Under the pieces are notes generated by a model that worked only from the letters and a program-made list of their open reading frames with translations, was not told the origin of the DNA and searched no databases. A program made the position numbers and the translations under genes. From an uncultured Prevotellaceae bacterium (GTDB lineage: Bacteria; Bacteroidota; Bacteroidia; Bacteroidales; Bacteroidaceae), in contig ONYA01000007.1 of assembly GCA_900321965.1 (NCBI GenBank), positions 46,533 to 110,532 on the forward strand: 64,000 bases of DNA, read 5' to 3'. Within the stretch, counting starts at the first letter, position 1. Each line of letters opens with the position of its first letter. Positions 52,420-60,118 of this stretch are shown one piece after another.

Positions 52420-52639
52420 AACACCGGACTCAACGGACTCTCACGGACTTTATTGATTTGCAGCGGATTTTACGGACGGGCACGGACTCATCCTTTTAAT
52501 CCTATATTCCTTAGACTTTTATTGTCACACGGATGACACAGATTACACGGATTGTTGACGGCAGCAGACTGTAGCGTCAGCGATTCTCAGAAACCACCCC
52601 GTACATTTATGACAAAACATAAATTATCACGAATTTCCC
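52420..52639. repeat. Gene-free stretch of GGACTC/ACGGA-type words
   Basis: Words such as CGGACTCAACGGACTCTC and CACGGATGACACAGATTACA recur without an open frame. It leads into the 98-bp tandem repeat. Confidence 0.6.
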
Positions 52640-52855
52640 ATTAATTTTTGCTGCGCTAGATGACAGGGGACGGGCATCTTGGAAAGCTTACGAGAAAGTC
52701 TTTTTTTTATTTAAACACGAATGACCACTAATTTTCCATTAATTTTTGCTGCGCTAGATGACAGGGGACGGGGGACTTGGAAAGCTTACGAGAAAGTCTT
52801 TGTTTTATTTTAAACACGAATTTCCACAAATTATCCATTAATTTTTGCTGCGCGT
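52640..52855. repeat. 98-99 bp tandem repeat, two full copies and a partial third
   Basis: Units begin TTAATTTTTGCTGCGC at 52641, 52739 and 52838. Each full unit contains GCTAGATGACAGGGGACGGG and CTTGGAAAGCTTACGAGAA. Part of the unit also occurs at 60074 and near 63405. A related piece is at 52922-52935. Confidence 0.85.
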
Positions 52856-52948
52856 ACATTTATGACAAATTCGCGGACATTCGTGTTTTATATCTAAACA
52901 TAAATTATCACGAATTTCCCATTAATTTTTCAGCGCATAAAATATTAT

Positions 52949-53036
52949 TGTACTCTTGTACTCCTGTCAAAAGTACTCTTGTACTCCTGTCAAAAAGTAC
53001 TCATGTACTCCTGTCAAAAAGTACTCCTGTACTTAA
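52949..53036. repeat. Degenerate octamer array 2, after the AAA/PD-(D/E)XK gene
   Basis: GTnCTCnT words alternate with GTCAAAAA. Read on the - strand, it starts in the stop codon of the gene ending at 53033. Confidence 0.9.
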
Positions 53037-54577
53037 ACGATCTGCCAGTCATCAATCAGTTTTTTCTCTGACGAGAAGTTGATGCCTATCTTGAACAGTT
53101 TCCGTGCATCGCCGGCAAAGGCATTGGCATAGCCCTTCTCCTCTATCTGCTTTAGGGCAATGTCGGCACTCTGGTCGATCTTCAGCTCAAGGATATAGAT
53201 ATAGTCCGGCGTCTGGATGACGATGTCCATACGTCCGTTCGTCGTATGACGCTCTACCTCCACATAGAACCCCATGAGACGGAAGAACACGTAGAGCGTG
53301 TTCTGCAGGTACAGCTCCATCTTTCCCATCACCTGATAGTCACCCGTGGCGAAGAATCCATCCAGCCGACGCATGAAACCAGCGGCGTCGCCTCGTCGCA
53401 CATCCTTGACGAAACTCGACATGGCATAGGTCTTCTTGTCCGTAGTCTTGGGCGTGTAGAACGGCAGCAGGTACTTGATGAAACCCTGTTCCACCTCGCG
53501 GTTGGGGAATCCCATTCGGTATTCGCCGAATTCGCTGTCATAGCCCTTGATTGTCAGGTAGCCACTCTGGTAGAGCAGCGGCAGCGGGTTCTCGTCCATG
53601 ATGTCGATGCTGTTGAGCGTGTCGGCAGACAGCTCCTCCTCCGTCATGTTTTCGAGCGGATAGCCCGTCTTCTTCAGCTGGTAGACCAGGAACGACGGCG
53701 TACCCGTCTCGAACCAGTAGTCGCGGAAAACCAGGCTGTCGAAGGTGTTCAGCAGGCTGAACGGATTGTAGATACCTTCCTTCGTGTACTCATTGAAATA
53801 ATAGCCGTCGAAATCCTGGCGCAGGCGCTCGTAGCACTCCTCCTTGGTCTGACCGTTGTTTGCGGCCAACGCCCCGACGCTGTCGTCGAAGTTTTCGTGC
53901 AGCTCTTTCTCCGTGATACCGCAGATATTCGAGTAGGCGGGCAGCATGGAGATGTCATTCAGGTTGTTCAGGTCGCTGAACACGCTCACCTTGCCGAATT
54001 TCGTCACTCCCGTCAGGAAGGCCAGCTTGATATAGCGGTCACAGGATTTCAGGGCACCGTAGAACGCCTTCAGCGTGTTGCGATACTCCGTCTGCAGTTC
54101 CGTATTGCCGATAGCCTGCAACAGCGGCTTGTCGTATTCGTCCACGAGGATAACCACCTGACGGCCGGTCTTCTCAAATGCCGTACGGATGAGACGCTCA
54201 AAACGTCCTGCAACCGTTTTTTCTATCACACGAGGCTCATATTGATGCTCCCATTCCTGAAGTGTTCTTTCCAGAACGATTGACAGAGTCTCTCTGCTGT
54301 CATACTTCTCGGTATTCAGGTCCAGGTGCAGGATGGGATATGCCTGCCAGTCCCACTCCACGCTGTCGACGTACAGTCCCTTGAACAGCTCGCGCTCGCC
54401 ACAGAAGAAAGCCTCCAGCGTGGAAAGGAACAGCGACTTGCCAAAGCGTCGCGGACGAGAGAGGAAGTAATAGCTTCCCTCCGACACCATCTTCCACATC
54501 AGTGACGTCTTATCGACGTAGGCGAAGCCGTCACGTCTTATCTTCTCAAAGTTCTGTATTCCTATCGGGTATTTCAT
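53033..54577 (-). CDS. AAA-ATPase-like / PD-(D/E)XK nuclease domain protein
   Basis: 514 residues from ATG 54577 (MKYPIGIQNFEKIRRDGFAYVDKT), the standard start of the AAA_ATPase_like (PF09820) plus PDDEXK_9 (PF08011) proteins that exist in many copies in Bacteroidota. It has SRPRRFGKSLFLSTL (P-loop-like), VILVDEYDKPL (Walker B-like), and a C-terminal nuclease-like core (GRMDIVIQTPDYIYILELKI, D-x-ELK). The role is unknown; mobile-element or defence functions have been suggested for the family. A relic of a second copy is at 60014-60072. Confidence 0.87.
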   Translation of the reverse strand: MKYPIGIQNFEKIRRDGFAYVDKTSLMWKMVSEGSYYFLSRPRRFGKSLFLSTLEAFFCGERELFKGLYVDSVEWDWQAYPILHLDLNTEKYDSRETLSIVLERTLQEWEHQYEPRVIEKTVAGRFERLIRTAFEKTGRQVVILVDEYDKPLLQAIGNTELQTEYRNTLKAFYGALKSCDRYIKLAFLTGVTKFGKVSVFSDLNNLNDISMLPAYSNICGITEKELHENFDDSVGALAANNGQTKEECYERLRQDFDGYYFNEYTKEGIYNPFSLLNTFDSLVFRDYWFETGTPSFLVYQLKKTGYPLENMTEEELSADTLNSIDIMDENPLPLLYQSGYLTIKGYDSEFGEYRMGFPNREVEQGFIKYLLPFYTPKTTDKKTYAMSSFVKDVRRGDAAGFMRRLDGFFATGDYQVMGKMELYLQNTLYVFFRLMGFYVEVERHTTNGRMDIVIQTPDYIYILELKIDQSADIALKQIEEKGYANAFAGDARKLFKIGINFSSEKKLIDDWQIV

Positions 54578-54619
54578 CGTCAACATTCTTTAGACAAGAG
54601 TACAAGAGGACTGGTCTTT

Positions 54620-55561
54620 TTACGCCAGTCGTTTTATGGTATTCAAGTCCTTACCTAAACTTTCGGCAATCTCCTCTACCGACTTGCCCATTTCCAACAG
54701 CATCTTCACAGTCGTTCGCAGCATCTCCTCTTGCTCCGCAAGTTGGGTCTTCTGCTCTGCAAGTTGGGTCTTCTGCTCCGCAAGTTGGGTCTTCTGCTCC
54801 GCAAGCTGCTTGTCACGCATAAGAATCTCCGTGTCACGTTTCTCGATGGCACCGAAATACTCATCCTCCACATTCATCTTATGGCGCATATCGGCATCAG
54901 CAGCTGCCATCGTCAGACGGTGAAGGATGCGTTCCATGTCTGCATCATTGGCATAAGCCCTGTCATCTATCTGCAACAGGCGGTTATCGTTCACATCCCT
55001 CCGCGTCTGGTCAAAGATGCTCAGCACCATATCCAGCCGATTGTTGATATGACCATGCAGACGGGGTATCTGAACAATGATGCTGTCGTGCGTCAGACTG
55101 TCGACAAAAGGATTCGGCAAGCCCTTTGTCACAATGTTGTTATTGTAGTCAAAAGACTGGTGGCTTACATAGAGCACAGGCTCCTCCACATCACCAACCT
55201 TGTGACCCAACAGATAGACGGCTACCATCGGCAAACTACGACCCGAGTCCAGCATATTCTTCGGATTCGAATAATGCACGCCAAGATACTGACGGAAACG
55301 CAGAGTCTCCGTGTCAAGCCAAGTCTTCTGCAGTTCAATCAGAATAAGATGCTCCTTGCCGTCGGACTCACGGATAGTTGCACCGAAGTCGATGCGGAAG
55401 ACTGACAGCGAGTCGCGGGTCTCATCACTGTACTCATGAGGACGAACCTCCACAGCCACAACGTCCTTCTTCAGCAACGCCGACAGGATGGTACGAGCGA
55501 TACGCTCATCCTCCATCAGGTACTTGAACACAATATCATATATAGGATTTGCTACTACCAT
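54620..55561 (-). CDS. Rpn/PD-(D/E)XK nuclease-family (transposase-like) protein with heptad repeats
   Basis: 313 residues. The N-terminal domain (MVVANPIYDIVFKYLMEDERIA, RIDFGATI, HLILIELQKTW; D and E-x-Q of a PD-(D/E)XK core) matches the Rpn/PDDEXK_2 group, thought to promote recombination. Residues ~255-285 are four near-identical LAEQKTQ heptads forming a short coiled coil, from an in-frame 21-bp DNA repeat. The tail (VEEIAESLGKDLNTIKRL) looks like a small HTH. It was not found as part of a complete insertion sequence here. A promoter precedes it. Confidence 0.83.
   Translation of the reverse strand: MVVANPIYDIVFKYLMEDERIARTILSALLKKDVVAVEVRPHEYSDETRDSLSVFRIDFGATIRESDGKEHLILIELQKTWLDTETLRFRQYLGVHYSNPKNMLDSGRSLPMVAVYLLGHKVGDVEEPVLYVSHQSFDYNNNIVTKGLPNPFVDSLTHDSIIVQIPRLHGHINNRLDMVLSIFDQTRRDVNDNRLLQIDDRAYANDADMERILHRLTMAAADADMRHKMNVEDEYFGAIEKRDTEILMRDKQLAEQKTQLAEQKTQLAEQKTQLAEQEEMLRTTVKMLLEMGKSVEEIAESLGKDLNTIKRLA
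54734..54812 (-). repeat. In-frame 21-bp tandem repeat in the Rpn-like gene
   Basis: About four copies of a 21-bp unit encode LAEQKTQ; the copies differ by a few bases. Confidence 0.9.
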
Positions 55562-55586
55562 AAAAACAATTGTCTTGATTCGTCAG

Positions 55587-55618
55587 CAAAGGTACGGACT
55601 TTTTCCGAGACTTCCAAA
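55587..55618 (-). promoter_or_regulatory. Promoter of the Rpn-like gene
   Basis: On the reverse strand TTTG (55615-55618), 20 nt, TACCTTTG (55587-55594). Confidence 0.75.
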
Positions 55619-55782
55619 TTTTCAGGCATGAAAAACAGGCCGTTTCCTGTTCTGTGTATGACAAAGGCCAGACACATGTCATAGTCAGAGGAAGAGTAGT
55701 TACAAAGATTGATAAGATTGGTAACATTTTTCGCCGTCAGGCGACTACTTGGGAGTCACCGAAGGCCGACCCACCAATATTT

Positions 55783-55925
55783 GTACTCCTGTACTCATGT
55801 CCTCGTGTCCTCTTGTACTCCTGTCAAAAAGTACTCCTGTACTCCTGTCAAAAAAGTACTCATGTACTCCTGTCAAAAAGTACTCCTGTACTCCTGTTTA
55901 AACAGTTCTCCTGTCCCCCTGTCCT
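55783..55925. repeat. Degenerate octamer array 3
   Basis: About 140 nt of GTnCTCnT words (GTACTCCT, GTACTCAT, GTCCTCGT, GTCCTCTT, GTTCTCCT) with GTCAAAAA links. It fills the spacer between the Rpn-like gene and the cassette that starts at 56041. Confidence 0.9.
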
Positions 55926-55932
55926 TTGCGGG

Positions 55933-55985
55933 CGTGACGACATGCCGTCACGGACGATTCTGAGGTTTTCGTACTTTTGTCGCGC
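55933..55985 (+). repeat. Dispersed ~50-bp repeat carrying a -7-like box (copy A)
   Basis: GTGACGACATGCCGTCACGG, then GACGATTCTGAG and TTTTCGTACTTTTG. A second copy lies at 63340-63386. TACTTTTG resembles a -7 box and would serve the gene at 56041. Confidence 0.65.
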
Positions 55986-56040
55986 AGTGCTGGAAGTGTG
56001 GCACTGCAGCGATTTTTTTTAACATAAAACTTTATTCAAA

Positions 56041-56301
56041 ATGTCAAGAAAAGGACTGCTGAGCCTGTGCACAGGCTTCCTCCTCGACGAGGTGCGACGC
56101 GACCATCATGTGACGATGATCACCGACGAATGCGGCATCAACCGCAAGTACATGAACAAGAAGAACTTCCCGCTATTGCGATTCCACCAGTTGGTGAGAC
56201 TGCTCTCCGCCACGTCGTCGTGGACGACGCGTGAGCGGTTCAGTGACTTAGGGGCACGACTGTTCGGGACCATCTGGGACGAGTATGAAGGCGAGGTGTA
56301 G
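56041..56301 (+). CDS. Small hypothetical protein at the head of the helicase/amidase cassette
   Basis: 86 residues, not recognised. It is basic, with MSRKGLLSLCTGFLLDEVRRDH at the start, INRKYMNKKNF in the middle and an acidic end. No signal peptide or membrane helix is seen. It is likely in one operon with the ATPase gene 25 nt downstream, and a -7-like box lies about 55 nt upstream. Confidence 0.6.
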   Translation: MSRKGLLSLCTGFLLDEVRRDHHVTMITDECGINRKYMNKKNFPLLRFHQLVRLLSATSSWTTRERFSDLGARLFGTIWDEYEGEV

Positions 56302-56326
56302 CTTTGTTTGTAAAAACTGAAAAATC

Positions 56327-57481
56327 ATGACGCAAATCGAATCACTTATCAGGGAGGAGCTCGCCCAGGCTGGCGAGACTACCTCCATCACACCCGAGCT
56401 GCTGAAGCTCGACGATTTCCGTATCACCTCGTCGACAGACGTCGCCGAGGAGGAGTTCCTCTTCAGGATGTTCGGCACGCCGTGCTTCCCACGGTGCGAG
56501 CTGACGACCATCACCGGTTTGGAGAAATGCGGCAAGACATTCTTCTCGACGATGCTCATGGCCTGCTGCGCCACACGTCAGGCCTTGGAGCTGGAACGCA
56601 TCCGCGAAGAGCCGCTGAAGGTGTTGTGGTACGACACCGAACAGAGTCGGCAGTCAACGCGAAATATCTTGAAAAAACGGGTGGCGCCGATGGTCGGCGC
56701 AGACCCTTTTCCAGAAGCGCAGTATTTTGTGTATAACGTGCGGTCGTGCTGCTACCAGGAACGGTTGGAGATGCTGGTGACGGGCATCTCCGCCTACCGT
56801 CCTGACCTGGTGATCATCGATAACATCAGCGACCTGCTGCCGAGCATCAACGACAGCGAGGCGTCGGTGCAGGTCATCGACCAGCTGCTGCAGATAGCCA
56901 GCGAATACAGCTGTAACGTCACGGTGGTCATCCATCTGAACAAGTCGGGCGAGAAGCGCAACCTCCGCGGCTGGCTTGGTACGGAACTGCTGCATAAGTC
57001 GTTCGAGGTGTTCTACTGTGAGCGTATCTACAACACAAAGGTGTTCTCCGTTGAGCAGACACTATCGCGACAGCAGGAGATAGACCCGAAGCTCTACTAC
57101 GAGGTGACGGCAGAAGGACTGCCGGTAGTTACGAAAAAACCTGACACCACGACGAGGGATGCACAGGGGAAGTTCACGAGCAGTAGAACAGAGACCTACC
57201 AGGTGTCGGCAGAGAAGGCGGCGACCTTCAACAACGAGTATATCATCCGTCATCCTGACGATGCCGCCAATCCGTGGGAGTGGGACCTGCGACGGCTCTT
57301 CACCGACGCCATGGGGTCGCGGGCGTCGATAGACCGCGACGACCTGAGACGCCTCGTGATGGAGAAAGCTGGCATCCGTGTAGAGAGATACTACAAAAAG
57401 CTGTTTGAGTTAGCTATGGACCAGCGGGTGATCAAGACGACGATGGACCGCAACGGACGGGTGGTCGTCATCATAGTCTGA
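56327..57481 (+). CDS. RepA/RecA-like AAA ATPase (AAA_25 type)
   Basis: 384 residues. The P-loop is GLEKCGKT (64-71), Walker B is DLVIIDN (Asp165), and VVIHLNKSG and LRGWLGTELLHKS follow as in RepA/RecA-like hexameric ATPases of plasmids and phages. The C-terminal ~110 residues look like a winged-helix DNA-binding segment. This type of protein unwinds DNA or supports replication initiation. It is preceded by a small hypothetical gene and followed, after a long hairpin, by a primase-like gene. Confidence 0.8.
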   Translation: MTQIESLIREELAQAGETTSITPELLKLDDFRITSSTDVAEEEFLFRMFGTPCFPRCELTTITGLEKCGKTFFSTMLMACCATRQALELERIREEPLKVLWYDTEQSRQSTRNILKKRVAPMVGADPFPEAQYFVYNVRSCCYQERLEMLVTGISAYRPDLVIIDNISDLLPSINDSEASVQVIDQLLQIASEYSCNVTVVIHLNKSGEKRNLRGWLGTELLHKSFEVFYCERIYNTKVFSVEQTLSRQQEIDPKLYYEVTAEGLPVVTKKPDTTTRDAQGKFTSSRTETYQVSAEKAATFNNEYIIRHPDDAANPWEWDLRRLFTDAMGSRASIDRDDLRRLVMEKAGIRVERYYKKLFELAMDQRVIKTTMDRNGRVVVIIV

Positions 57482-57483
57482 CA

Positions 57484-57548
57484 CCGTTCCCCTCTTTCTA
57501 TCGCCCACCCTCTATAGAGAGGGGTGGGCATAAAAGAGAGGGGGAACG
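57484..57548. repeat. Long two-part inverted repeat between ATPase and DUF6371 genes
   Basis: CCGTTCCCCTCT (57484-57495) faces AGAGGGGGAACGG (57536-57548), with inner arms GCCCACCCTCT and AGAGGGGTGGGC. It starts three bases after the ATPase stop codon. It could be a terminator-like or processing structure. Confidence 0.8.
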
Positions 57549-57617
57549 GGGTCTAGTTATAACGACCACGGACAAGTCACTTACTACCCATCTCCTTACT
57601 CCTCATCTCCTTCAGAA

Positions 57618-58409
57618 ATGCATTTAAAAGACATTCTCACACCATCGATGAAGCAGGTACGGCGGGCGTATGACCCGCGACCGCTGTGGCAGCGCCGCCT
57701 GTCGGCCGACAGTGCGTTCTGCAGGGCTGTGGTGACTGCCGGCTACCTCTCGCAGGAGCAGATGCTCAGGGCAGCCCAGCGCTACCGTTTAGGCTGCAGC
57801 CGCGACGGCGGCGTCATCTTCTGGCAGATAGACCAGATGGGGCTTATCTGGGACGGGAAGATCATGTACTACCGCCCTGACTGTCACCGCGACCACAGCC
57901 GCCATCCTAACTGGGTCAGCCATCTGCTGAAGGTGCATTACGGCTGTCAGCATCTCGACATCCCGACGGCGCACTGCCTCTTCGGACTCCATCTGCTCAG
58001 CGGGCTGAGCGACGACCAGACGGTATGTGTCGTAGAGAGCGAGAAGACGGCTGTCATCTTGTCAGAGGCCATCCCCGACTGCGTATGGCTGGCGACGGGC
58101 GGTCTGCATGAGCTGAAGGCCGTGAAGCTGCTGCCACTGCGCCACTACCGTGTGGTACTCTTTCCTGACACCGACGAGCATCATCAGGCTTATTCGCTGT
58201 GGTATGAGACGGCGCAGAAGGCGCGCCGCGACTACGGCGTTCACTGCCTCGTCAGTCCCCTCTTAGAGCAGCAGGCCTCGCCAGAGCAGAAACGGCGAAA
58301 GATCGATCTTGCAGATTGGGCCTCCCCCAACCCCTCCGAAGGAGGGGAGAAAGGGCCTCCCCCGGCCCCTCCGAAGGAGGGGAGTAAAAGCCCACACAGA
58401 CCCTCCTAA
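57618..58409 (+). CDS. DUF6371 (primase/TOPRIM-like) protein
   Basis: 263 residues. VCVVESEKTAVILSE and VVLFPDTDEHH give the Glu and DxD pattern of a TOPRIM-like fold, and the N-terminal region (GGVIFWQIDQMGLIWDGKIMYY) matches DUF6371 proteins found on Bacteroidota mobile elements next to helicases. The last ~28 residues (SPNPSEGGEKGPPPAPPKEG) are translated from CCCCTCCGAAGGAGGGG intergenic repeats, so the true end of the fold is near residue 235. It probably acts in DNA replication or priming together with the upstream ATPase. Confidence 0.78.
   Translation: MHLKDILTPSMKQVRRAYDPRPLWQRRLSADSAFCRAVVTAGYLSQEQMLRAAQRYRLGCSRDGGVIFWQIDQMGLIWDGKIMYYRPDCHRDHSRHPNWVSHLLKVHYGCQHLDIPTAHCLFGLHLLSGLSDDQTVCVVESEKTAVILSEAIPDCVWLATGGLHELKAVKLLPLRHYRVVLFPDTDEHHQAYSLWYETAQKARRDYGVHCLVSPLLEQQASPEQKRRKIDLADWASPNPSEGGEKGPPPAPPKEGSKSPHRPS
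58320..58395. repeat. CCCCTCCGAAGGAGGGG repeat, copy pair A
   Basis: Two hairpin-forming palindromes in direct repeat; the first lies inside the DUF6371 reading frame. A related pair follows the HU gene at 59339. After it, 58410-58530 holds a TTTAATGTTTAAT string and no gene. Confidence 0.9.
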
Positions 58410-58534
58410 TATGGTCGCTTCGCTCGGCATCCCGTCAGGGTGACGCTTGCCTTAGCAAGAATTTTCTTAGAATTTTGAGGCAAAAGGCCGACCCTATTTA
58501 ATGTTTAATGTTTAATATTTAATTTTTTACCATC

Positions 58535-58714
58535 GTGAAGTCAATGTCAAAATCAGAGCTGGCCGCTCGGGCCGGCGTCAGTCTTAACACCTTCAGCCGC
58601 TGGTGCCAGCCCTTCCGCGAAGAGTTAGCGGCCATGGGACTGCAACCCCATCAGAAGGTGCTTCCTCCACGTATCGTGAAATATCTCGTAGAAAAGCTCT
58701 GTATCGATACGTAA
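58535..58714 (+). CDS. DUF4248 small protein
   Basis: 59 residues from a GTG at 58535 (an ATG three codons later is possible). I prefer the GTG because the smalltalk gene below has the same setting: a TTTAATnTTTAAT string, then ATCGTGAA. The sequence SKSELAARAGVSLNTFSRWC, with RWCQPF and KVLPPRIVKYLVEKL, resembles DUF4248, a small HTH-like family whose genes sit beside HU and amidase genes in Bacteroidota. Function is unknown; the helical repeats suggest DNA binding. Confidence 0.75.
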   Translation: MKSMSKSELAARAGVSLNTFSRWCQPFREELAAMGLQPHQKVLPPRIVKYLVEKLCIDT

Positions 58715-58749
58715 CTCACGAAAGTCATCACCGCCACGCCGGAATGTTG

Positions 58750-58757
58750 TAACTTTG
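58750..58757 (+). promoter_or_regulatory. -7 element of the HU-like gene
   Basis: TAACTTTG, 112 nt before the ATG at 58869. The long leader (58758-58868) is filled with GTGAAAA/TTTTCA and GCGCGC words that can fold. Confidence 0.5.
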
Positions 58758-58868
58758 CATGGTGAAAAGGAATTTTCAGCGCGCGAAAAAAACTTTTCAA
58801 GCCGTGAAAATAAAATCTCGCGGCGCGAGAACCAACACAAAAACTAAACCCTTTAAACAACAAGAACT

Positions 58869-59339
58869 ATGCTTGAACTGAATCTTTACAGAAACAAGAT
58901 GACCACGTCGAAAGGCTATGGCATGATCTATGGCCGCGTGGAGAAGAAAGAGACGTATGACCTGGCGAAGCTGGCCGAGCACATGCACAACCACAACTCG
59001 CCCTACTCGGCAGGTGTCATCCTCGGCATCCTGAAGGACATGGTGTCGTGTATCCGTGAGCTCTGTCTGGAGGGCAACCAGGTGAAGATCGAGGACCTCG
59101 CCATCTTCTCGGTGCAGATAGCCTCGAAGGGCGCTAACAGCTTCCTGGCCTACGACATCGCGAAGCACGTGAAGGACGTACACCTGAACGCCTATTCCAC
59201 TGGCGAGTTCCGCCGTGCGGAGCTGATCAAGGACGGCATCATCGGCTACACCTCACTGGCCGAGAGCCTCCGCGACGCCGAACGTCCAACACCGGAGCCG
59301 ACACCAGAACCGGAACCCGACGATGATGATGATGATTAA
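58869..59339 (+). CDS. HU-related DNA-binding protein (TIGR01201 type)
   Basis: 156 residues, longer than classical HU (~90). LNLYRNKMTTSKGYGMIYGRV and the core (LAEHMHNHNSPYSAGVILGILKDM...VKIEDLAIFSVQI) fit the HU-related family found next to amidases in Bacteroidota. The family keeps the beta-arm DNA-binding region. The tail is proline/glutamate/aspartate-rich (PTPEPTPEPEP then six Asp). It may bend DNA or act as a regulator; its mission beside a cell-wall amidase is unknown. Confidence 0.85.
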   Translation: MLELNLYRNKMTTSKGYGMIYGRVEKKETYDLAKLAEHMHNHNSPYSAGVILGILKDMVSCIRELCLEGNQVKIEDLAIFSVQIASKGANSFLAYDIAKHVKDVHLNAYSTGEFRRAELIKDGIIGYTSLAESLRDAERPTPEPTPEPEPDDDDDD

Positions 59340-59411
59340 GGCCTCCCCCAACCCCTCCAAAGGAGGGGAGTAAAAGCCTACCCCGACCCTCCCGAAGGGA
59401 GGGAGAAGGAG
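59339..59411. repeat. CCCCTCCnAAGGAGGGG repeat, copy pair B
   Basis: It begins at the last base of the HU stop codon. Two hairpin-forming copies are followed by a TTTAATnTTTAAT string up to the smalltalk gene. Confidence 0.85.
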
Positions 59412-59473
59412 CCGCCAAATTCTTAAAATTTAATGTTTAATATTTAATGTTTAATCTTTAATTTATCACTATC

Positions 59474-59575
59474 GTGAAACGAGAAACCTGGAAACAGATC
59501 ATTCAGATCGTCATCACCGTGTTAACAGCTATCGCCACAACACTGACAACAACATCATGCGTATCATCACTCTGA
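59474..59575 (+). CDS. 'Smalltalk' protein: 33-residue single-helix peptide
   Basis: GTG start; the sequence VKRETWKQIIQIVITVLTAI, then ATTLTTTSCVSSL, matches the short Bacteroidota family called smalltalk, encoded just before an N-acetylmuramoyl-alanine amidase. It has a charged N-terminus, one hydrophobic helix and a Cys near the end in a lipobox-like context (TTTSC). It overlaps the amidase start by 19 nt in another frame, so the two are probably co-translated. A role as a membrane partner or holin-like factor for the amidase is only inference. Confidence 0.82.
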   Translation: MKRETWKQIIQIVITVLTAIATTLTTTSCVSSL

Positions 59576-59970
59576 TTATCGTACACTGCAGTGCCGTACG
59601 CCCCGACCAGCAGAGCTCAGCCGCCCAGATCGACACCTGGCACAGGAAGCGGGGCTGGAAACTTGGCATCGGCTACCACTACGTCGTCCGCCGCAGCGGA
59701 GAGGTCGAACAGGGAAGGCCTGAGTTCATGGTCGGCGCCCACTGCATGAACCACAACAGCCACTCCATCGGCGTCTGCTACGAGGGAGGGCTCGACATCC
59801 GCGGACAGCCCGCCGACACGCGCACCGAGGCACAGAAGGAAGCCCTCAGGCGTCTGCTCGCCGACCTGCACCGCCGCTACCCCAAGGCTCTCATCGTCGG
59901 TCATCACGACCTGGATCCGCAGAAGTCCTGTCCGTGCTTTGATGTCGTCAAGGAATACTCACTGTTGTAA
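59557..59970 (+). CDS. N-acetylmuramoyl-L-alanine amidase (Amidase_2, T7-lysozyme-like)
   Basis: 137 residues, a single catalytic domain like phage endolysins. Zinc ligands are likely His10 (VHCS), His116 (GHHD) and Cys127 (CPCFD); Tyr40/His41 (GYHYVV) and Lys123 complete the site. No signal peptide is seen (MRIITLIIVHC is the first beta-strand), so export would need help, e.g. from the adjacent smalltalk peptide. It cuts the amide between MurNAc and L-Ala. It is the last gene of the cassette, followed by a terminator. Confidence 0.93.
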   Translation: MRIITLIIVHCSAVRPDQQSSAAQIDTWHRKRGWKLGIGYHYVVRRSGEVEQGRPEFMVGAHCMNHNSHSIGVCYEGGLDIRGQPADTRTEAQKEALRRLLADLHRRYPKALIVGHHDLDPQKSCPCFDVVKEYSLL

Positions 59971-59979
59971 CCTCATTTC

Positions 59980-60012
59980 AAAGCCCTGCTCGCTACGGCG
60001 AGCGGGGCTTTT
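59980..60012 (+). terminator. Terminator of the amidase cassette
   Basis: AAAGCCCTGCTCGC (59980-59993) pairs with GCGAGCGGGGCTTTT (59998-60012). Confidence 0.9.
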
Positions 60013-60013
60013 C

Positions 60014-60072
60014 TTATACCACCTTCCAGTCGTCAATCAGTTTCTTCTCCGTAGAGAAGTTGATGCCGATCT
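60014..60072 (-). pseudogene. 3' relic of an AAA-ATPase/PD-(D/E)XK gene
   Basis: On the - strand it reads KIGINFSTEKKLIDDWKVV then stop, matching the last 19 residues (KIGINFSSEKKLIDDWQIV) of the intact gene at 53033. The upstream part is missing and the relic joins abruptly to the GCTAGATGACAGGGGA repeat at 60074. Confidence 0.9.
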
Positions 60073-60118
60073 TGCGCTAGATGACAGGGGATGACAGGGG
60101 ACAGATCACTGACATATC

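Noticed and set aside
53246-54283. 345-codon + strand frame
   Set aside because: Antisense to the AAA/PD-(D/E)XK gene, whose motifs are intact.
55783-55925. CRISPR array
   Set aside because: The units are 8 nt with no spacers of even length, and no cas genes are present.
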